A stretch of 64,000 nucleotides of DNA. Source: Rhodospirillaceae bacterium MC!. GTDB lineage: Bacteria; Pseudomonadota; Alphaproteobacteria; MC1. Position 1 is the first letter of the stretch. Each line of letters opens with the position of its first letter. Below are positions 60,764 to 64,000 of this stretch, in pieces. The stretch is taken from positions 1 through 64,000 of the forward strand of contig NQOV01000008.1 in NCBI GenBank assembly GCA_002632265.1, in the 5' to 3' direction. Made by a program: the position numbers and the translations under genes. Under the pieces are notes generated by a model. That model saw only the letters and a list, made by a program, of their open reading frames with translations. It did no database searches and was not told the DNA's origin.

Positions 60764-62020
60764 ATGATTACTCAATTTAGAGTGGGAGTATTTCTTGCTA
60801 TACTTCTTGTTGTTGGGGCATCTTTTATACCGACTGACATTATTTTATTTCGTTTAATAGCGGGTGTTGTCTTGGGTTTTGCCTTAACACGTGGATCTTT
60901 TGGCTTTGGCTCATGTATAAATAGAGCATATTTATTTGGCTCTACAAAATTGTTACGTATGATAATGATTTTGTTTATCATTACGTCGTTATTTTCGGGA
61001 TTCATTATATTTGCAGGTGGCGGCCCATCTCATTTTTATCTTGATATTCATCCCATAAACTTCGGTTTGTTTTTAGGCAGTTTAATGTTTGGATTCGGTT
61101 TATCCATAGCTTATAACTCGACAAACGGTGTGATTATTGCTTTATTGATGTCGCCTAAACGATCATTTATCGGTTTGATATTCTTTTCTCTTGGTGTATT
61201 TGTGGGATTATATCCGCAAACAAGATACACTTGGATTACAACAAGCGTATATCATACAAAAAGCTTCACAAACGGGGTGTTTTTACCCGATTTGTTCGGC
61301 GAACTGACTCTAAAAGCCTATATTGGCGGAGCAATGATTACCGCTTTAGTCGGTTATGCTGTCATATATCTTGCAAGATACTACGAAGCAAAAAATAAAT
61401 TTAGCATAACATTAACTCCCTTTGAAAAAGAACAATATGAAACTCCTGCCTATCTAGATAATGGCTTGAGAATCAATCTCTTTAGCACAGGGTTATTTAA
61501 AACATTATTCTTCAAACCGTGGACATTATGGGGATCTACCACCGTAATTATTGCCGTATTTATTTTACAAATGCTAGTAACAAAAAAGGGTTGGTTTTTA
61601 TCTACTCAATTCGGTCATTTAACTGGTAAAGTATTGTGGCATATGGGTGTTTCTCTTGATTGGATAGTATCTTTTACAGGCTTGCCTGCTAAAACATTCG
61701 ATACTCCCATAATGCTACTGGGCGAGCAAGTCCAAAACTTTGCGATTTTCGGCGGTGGGATTATTTCCTTACTGATTTCAAGTCATTTCACTCTTGCGGA
61801 AAAGTCTCCTAAATTTCACGAAATGATTCTCCTTGCCATTGGTGCATTTGTCATGGGCGTTGGTACACGTCTTGCCAACGGCGGTAATATGGGCGGATTA
61901 TATACTCCAGTGGCCAATATGTCCCTTTCTGGCTGGATATTTTTCTTTATGATGATGTTAGGCGGGCTAATTGGTAACATAATACGAGAAAGAATCAAAA
62001 AATATATCGAACTAGAATAA
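60764..62020 (+). CDS. YeeE/YedE-family membrane transporter
   Basis: The 418-residue protein has about ten membrane helices with the YeeE/YedE repeated motif: LTRGSFGFGSCINRAY, FGFGLSIAYNSTNGVIIALL, and late GVGTRLANGGNMGGLYTP. The characterised homologue TsuA imports thiosulfate through several conserved Cys; I find only one Cys here (GSCINRA), and the late motif has G-G-N-M in place of G-C-x-x. Substrate may differ from thiosulfate or use one Cys. Position after fdx hints at sulfur supply. Confidence 0.8.
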   Translation: MITQFRVGVFLAILLVVGASFIPTDIILFRLIAGVVLGFALTRGSFGFGSCINRAYLFGSTKLLRMIMILFIITSLFSGFIIFAGGGPSHFYLDIHPINFGLFLGSLMFGFGLSIAYNSTNGVIIALLMSPKRSFIGLIFFSLGVFVGLYPQTRYTWITTSVYHTKSFTNGVFLPDLFGELTLKAYIGGAMITALVGYAVIYLARYYEAKNKFSITLTPFEKEQYETPAYLDNGLRINLFSTGLFKTLFFKPWTLWGSTTVIIAVFILQMLVTKKGWFLSTQFGHLTGKVLWHMGVSLDWIVSFTGLPAKTFDTPIMLLGEQVQNFAIFGGGIISLLISSHFTLAEKSPKFHEMILLAIGAFVMGVGTRLANGGNMGGLYTPVANMSLSGWIFFFMMMLGGLIGNIIRERIKKYIELE

Positions 62021-62125
62021 GCATACATATATGGCTATATATTTGTTTTATAATAGATATTTAACATAACAATCATAGTTTAAGTTCGCATTTTAAAATT
62101 ATTTGTAAAAACATCATATTAGTTA

Positions 62126-62154
62126 TTGACTTTTAACTATAAATACAGTATAAA
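62126..62154 (+). promoter_or_regulatory. rpsD promoter, TTGACT-17-TATAAA
   Basis: TTGACT at 62126-62131 and TATAAA at 62149-62154. The leader is about 130 nt and contains the hairpin at 62209-62240. Confidence 0.7.
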
Positions 62155-62208
62155 TACACTATTCTTAGCAATGAAGATTCCATTTATTAGAAGTGGGATC
62201 TCGGATTG

Positions 62209-62240
62209 TGTAAAATGTAATTATATATTTGCATTTTACA
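62209..62240 (+). promoter_or_regulatory. Hairpin in the rpsD leader
   Basis: TGTAAAATGTAA (62209-62220) pairs with TTGCATTTTACA (62229-62240), 12 bp with one G-T pair, and an 8-nt loop. S4 represses its own synthesis in other bacteria by binding structured leaders, so this may be a control site. Confidence 0.45.
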
Positions 62241-62293
62241 TAACACCAGCTAGGACAATATTATAACACTTTGAAAAACAGAGGTTTTTTTAT

Positions 62294-62905
62294 ATGTCTA
62301 AACGTCATAGTACGAAATACAAAATTGATCGACGCCTAGGTGTAAACCTATGGGGTCGTGCAAAATCGCCGTTCGAATCACGTCCGAGCCGTCCAGGTCA
62401 ACACGGTACACGCCGTCATAAATTATCAGATTATGGTGTGCAGTTAATGTCTAAACAGAAATTAAAAGGTTACTATGGTAACATTTCTGAAAAAGCATTC
62501 CGCCGTTACTTTAAAGAAGCTGATCGCCGTAAGGGTGATACATCAGAAAACCTTATCGGTATTCTAGAATGTCGCCTTGATGCAATCGTATACAGAATGA
62601 ACTTCGTTCCTACCGTATTCGCATCTCGCCAGTTCGTAAACCATGGTCATGTTCTTGTAAATGGTAAAAGAGTAAACATCCCTTCTTACATGGTAAGAGT
62701 AGGCGATGTAGTGGAAGTTCGTGAACGCTCAAAACAAATTCCAATGGTTCTAGAATCACTTAAATCAGGCGAACGCACAATCCCAGGCTATATCGCCATG
62801 GAACACGAATATAAAGGTAAATTTACCTTCATCCCTAAATTAGCCGATGTACCTTACCCCGTACAAATGGAACCTAATCTAGTTGTCGAATTCTACAGCC
62901 GTTAA
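62294..62905 (+). CDS. rpsD: 30S ribosomal protein S4
   Basis: S4 starts 16S rRNA assembly. The 203-residue protein begins [16 protein letters not shown] and has no zinc-binding Cys in its N-terminus (the C-minus form). It keeps the S4 RNA-binding core ([45 protein letters not shown]) and ends VVEFYSR. Single-gene unit with a clear terminator. Confidence 0.97.
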   Translation: MSKRHSTKYKIDRRLGVNLWGRAKSPFESRPSRPGQHGTRRHKLSDYGVQLMSKQKLKGYYGNISEKAFRRYFKEADRRKGDTSENLIGILECRLDAIVYRMNFVPTVFASRQFVNHGHVLVNGKRVNIPSYMVRVGDVVEVRERSKQIPMVLESLKSGERTIPGYIAMEHEYKGKFTFIPKLADVPYPVQMEPNLVVEFYSR

Positions 62906-62950
62906 TAAAACCCCTGAAATTCAACAACACACAACAAACTAAATAACTTA

Positions 62951-62988
62951 AACCTTTTGTATACCCTATACAAAAGGTCTTTCTTTTA
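62951..62988 (+). terminator. rpsD intrinsic terminator
   Basis: Perfect 12-bp stem ACCTTTTGTATA (62952-62963) with TATACAAAAGGT (62967-62978), loop CCC, then CTTTCTTTT. Confidence 0.92.
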
Positions 62989-63011
62989 TATCATTTTTAC
63001 CGCCCATACTT

Positions 63012-63175
63012 ACAGGCCTAAACTAGATATAATACACAATATAAAACCCAACAGTATTATACACACCTGCGTTATACATTCTGATATTATAGACTATTAC
63101 CTATCCACCCCCTAACGTGAGATCGAACAAGTGTTGTGTAATATTGCTCTCTTTGGGCCATGTGTCAAGATTTTT
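63012..63175 (+). repeat. Composite interspersed repeat, copy C
   Basis: Only one half of R1 remains (ACAGGCCTAAAC at 63012). 63034-63148 matches 17692-17806 over 115 nt with few differences. R2 ends just before the minus-strand gene at 63205. Confidence 0.8.
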
Positions 63176-63204
63176 GTTTAGGGGGGAGTGTGTGTGGATT
63201 AAAA

Positions 63205-63504
63205 TTATTTTTGTTTGTCGAGGTCGAGTTGTAGGGATATGTTGTGGGTTTTTATTGGGAGGCCTTGTTTTTTATTTTCTTTTTGGGATATGAAGTTGAT
63301 GGTTTTTTGGTCTAGGGCTATGTTTAGGGTGTTGGATTCTTTGGAGATAGTAAGGGAATCGGCTAGGGTTATGTTAATGTTTAGGTTTAAAAAGCCGTTG
63401 GTATTATCCTTATTAAAAGTAAAGGTATTATTGTTTTGTATATGGTTTATTACTTTTGATGTTAGGCGGATTCTTGTGTGATTTTCTTCAATGATTATTT
63501 TCAT
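63205..63504 (-). CDS. Hypothetical protein
   Basis: The 99-residue protein starts MKIIIEENHTRIRLTSKVINHIQN and is rich in Asn, Ile and Lys, with a beta-like alternation (GFLNLNINITLADSLTISK, NTLNIALDQKTINFIS). AGGAAAAA precedes its ATG. The beginning vaguely recalls small DUF7009-type proteins, but the rest does not, so no family is claimed. A C-rich tail (CACACACTCCCCCC on the coding strand) follows the stop. Confidence 0.55.
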   Translation of the reverse strand: MKIIIEENHTRIRLTSKVINHIQNNNTFTFNKDNTNGFLNLNINITLADSLTISKESNTLNIALDQKTINFISQKENKKQGLPIKTHNISLQLDLDKQK

Positions 63505-63576
63505 GTGTTTTTCCTGATAATGTGATTTTTTCCATATGATCCAACAAGTTAGATATTATCTATTGTATATTATACA

Positions 63577-63855
63577 TTAGATAAAAATATCTAAATAATA
63601 TCCTCGTGGAGCGTCTTCTAGGGGTTTGTTAGAGTTGAGTAGAGAGTGCAAACGATCTAAGGCACGGTATAACATTCCTGTAGTTTCTAGTTTACGTTTG
63701 GGTGAATATACTCGAGTGTCGAAAATATCGATGAGATCATTTTTGTTACGATCGCCAACGCCACCATTTCCGCTACTTGATACTGGGCGAGTGGTTTTTT
63801 TTACTGCTGGTTTATGATCGTGGTTACTTTGCGAACCGATTCTTAATTCAGACAT
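63577..63855 (-). CDS. Small conserved-looking protein with a GYYLDI tail
   Basis: The 92-residue protein has a polar N-terminus (HDHKPAVKKTTRPVSSSGNGG), then a helical part (LETTGMLYRALDRLHSLLNSNKPL), and ends EDAPRGYYLDIFI. The end recalls small alphaproteobacterial hypothetical proteins with a V-P-R-G-Y-Y-L-N-I type terminus, though I cannot name the family. AAAGGAG precedes the ATG and a good promoter lies upstream (63900-63927), so it is expressed. Confidence 0.65.
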   Translation of the reverse strand: MSELRIGSQSNHDHKPAVKKTTRPVSSSGNGGVGDRNKNDLIDIFDTRVYSPKRKLETTGMLYRALDRLHSLLNSNKPLEDAPRGYYLDIFI

Positions 63856-63899
63856 AATAGTCTCCTTTAAATTTTACTTTTTACTAGTAAGTATAAGCT

Positions 63900-63927
63900 A
63901 TTATAGCAATTATAATTATATTTGCAA
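63900..63927 (-). promoter_or_regulatory. Promoter, TTGCAA-16-TATAAT
   Basis: On the minus strand, -35 TTGCAA at 63922-63927 and -10 TATAAT at 63900-63905, leading to the gene at 63577-63855. Confidence 0.7.
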
Positions 63928-64000
63928 CAAAAATTTACAAATTCTTTATTTATATGTACTTTACTTAAGTATCTATGAAGTGGGAAAATTACAAGGCCTT

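Noticed and set aside
1-64000. Prophage, integrase, transposase or rRNA operon
   Set aside because: No such genes or conserved rRNA segments were found on either strand. The ThyX variant alone is not enough to call a prophage.

Overview
This AT-rich window comes from the chromosome of an alphaproteobacterium with a Gram-negative envelope. The evidence is an alpha-type SspB, a PssA/Psd pair, an LptB/LptA/LptC/KdsD cluster, TolQRA and an ISC-type ferredoxin. Large AT-rich intergenic gaps, many interspersed repeats, tandem paralogues, decaying gene copies and reliance on thiamine import suggest a host-associated lineage of the Rickettsiales/Holosporales kind. The family cannot be settled from the sequence alone. 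No rRNA, phage, transposase or CRISPR array was seen.

Layout. 1-695: repeats, including a long imperfect hairpin, a perfect 19-bp hairpin and a 33-bp tandem repeat. 696-5548: nine tandem TM2-domain membrane protein genes on the minus strand plus two decayed copies. 5610-10616 (minus): serS, tatC, a BMP-family binding protein, pssA, psd. 11056-16674 (plus): clpB, then three tandem outer-membrane beta-barrel genes, each with its own promoter. 17883-21840 (minus): a four-gene envelope cluster with a YcfL-LpoB fusion, LpoB-like and CsgG-like proteins and a COG3014-like lipoprotein. 21960-29480 (minus): hslO, infA, tRNA-Phe, rpoN and lptB-lptA-lptC-kdsD. 29761-31820 (plus): a CbpA-like DnaJ protein and accA. 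32349-36562 (minus): a lipoprotein, tolA-tolR-tolQ and dgoD. 36657-40275 (plus): TPP riboswitch and thiBPQ, followed by a minus-strand ThiE-like gene. 42159-45406 (plus): thyX, a glycosyltransferase, sspB and an alpha/beta hydrolase. 45437-54281: mostly minus, with a phosphoethanolamine transferase, an SDR, plus-strand bioB, a Sel1-repeat lipoprotein, tyrS and a degenerate hydrolase. 54457-62905 (plus): an IscR-like regulator with a His-rich insert, a cysteine desulfurase, ubiT-ubiU-ubiV (oxygen-independent ubiquinone synthesis), rpsT, fdx, a YeeE/YedE transporter and rpsD. Two small minus-strand genes of unknown function close the window.

How it fits together. The cell makes Kdo-containing LPS, exports it through Lpt and may decorate it with phosphoethanolamine. 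It maintains the envelope with Tol and LpoB-like factors, imports thiamine under riboswitch control, and can hydroxylate ubiquinone precursors without oxygen. That last trait fits the iron-sulfur genes beside ubiTUV.

Most worth a second look: the TM2 array; a composite interspersed repeat placed at gene 3' ends; C-rich, G-poor tails that look like Rho loading sites; the His-rich IscR relative; the YcfL-LpoB fusion cluster; and the 33-bp repeat whose units keep two hairpins through compensatory changes.
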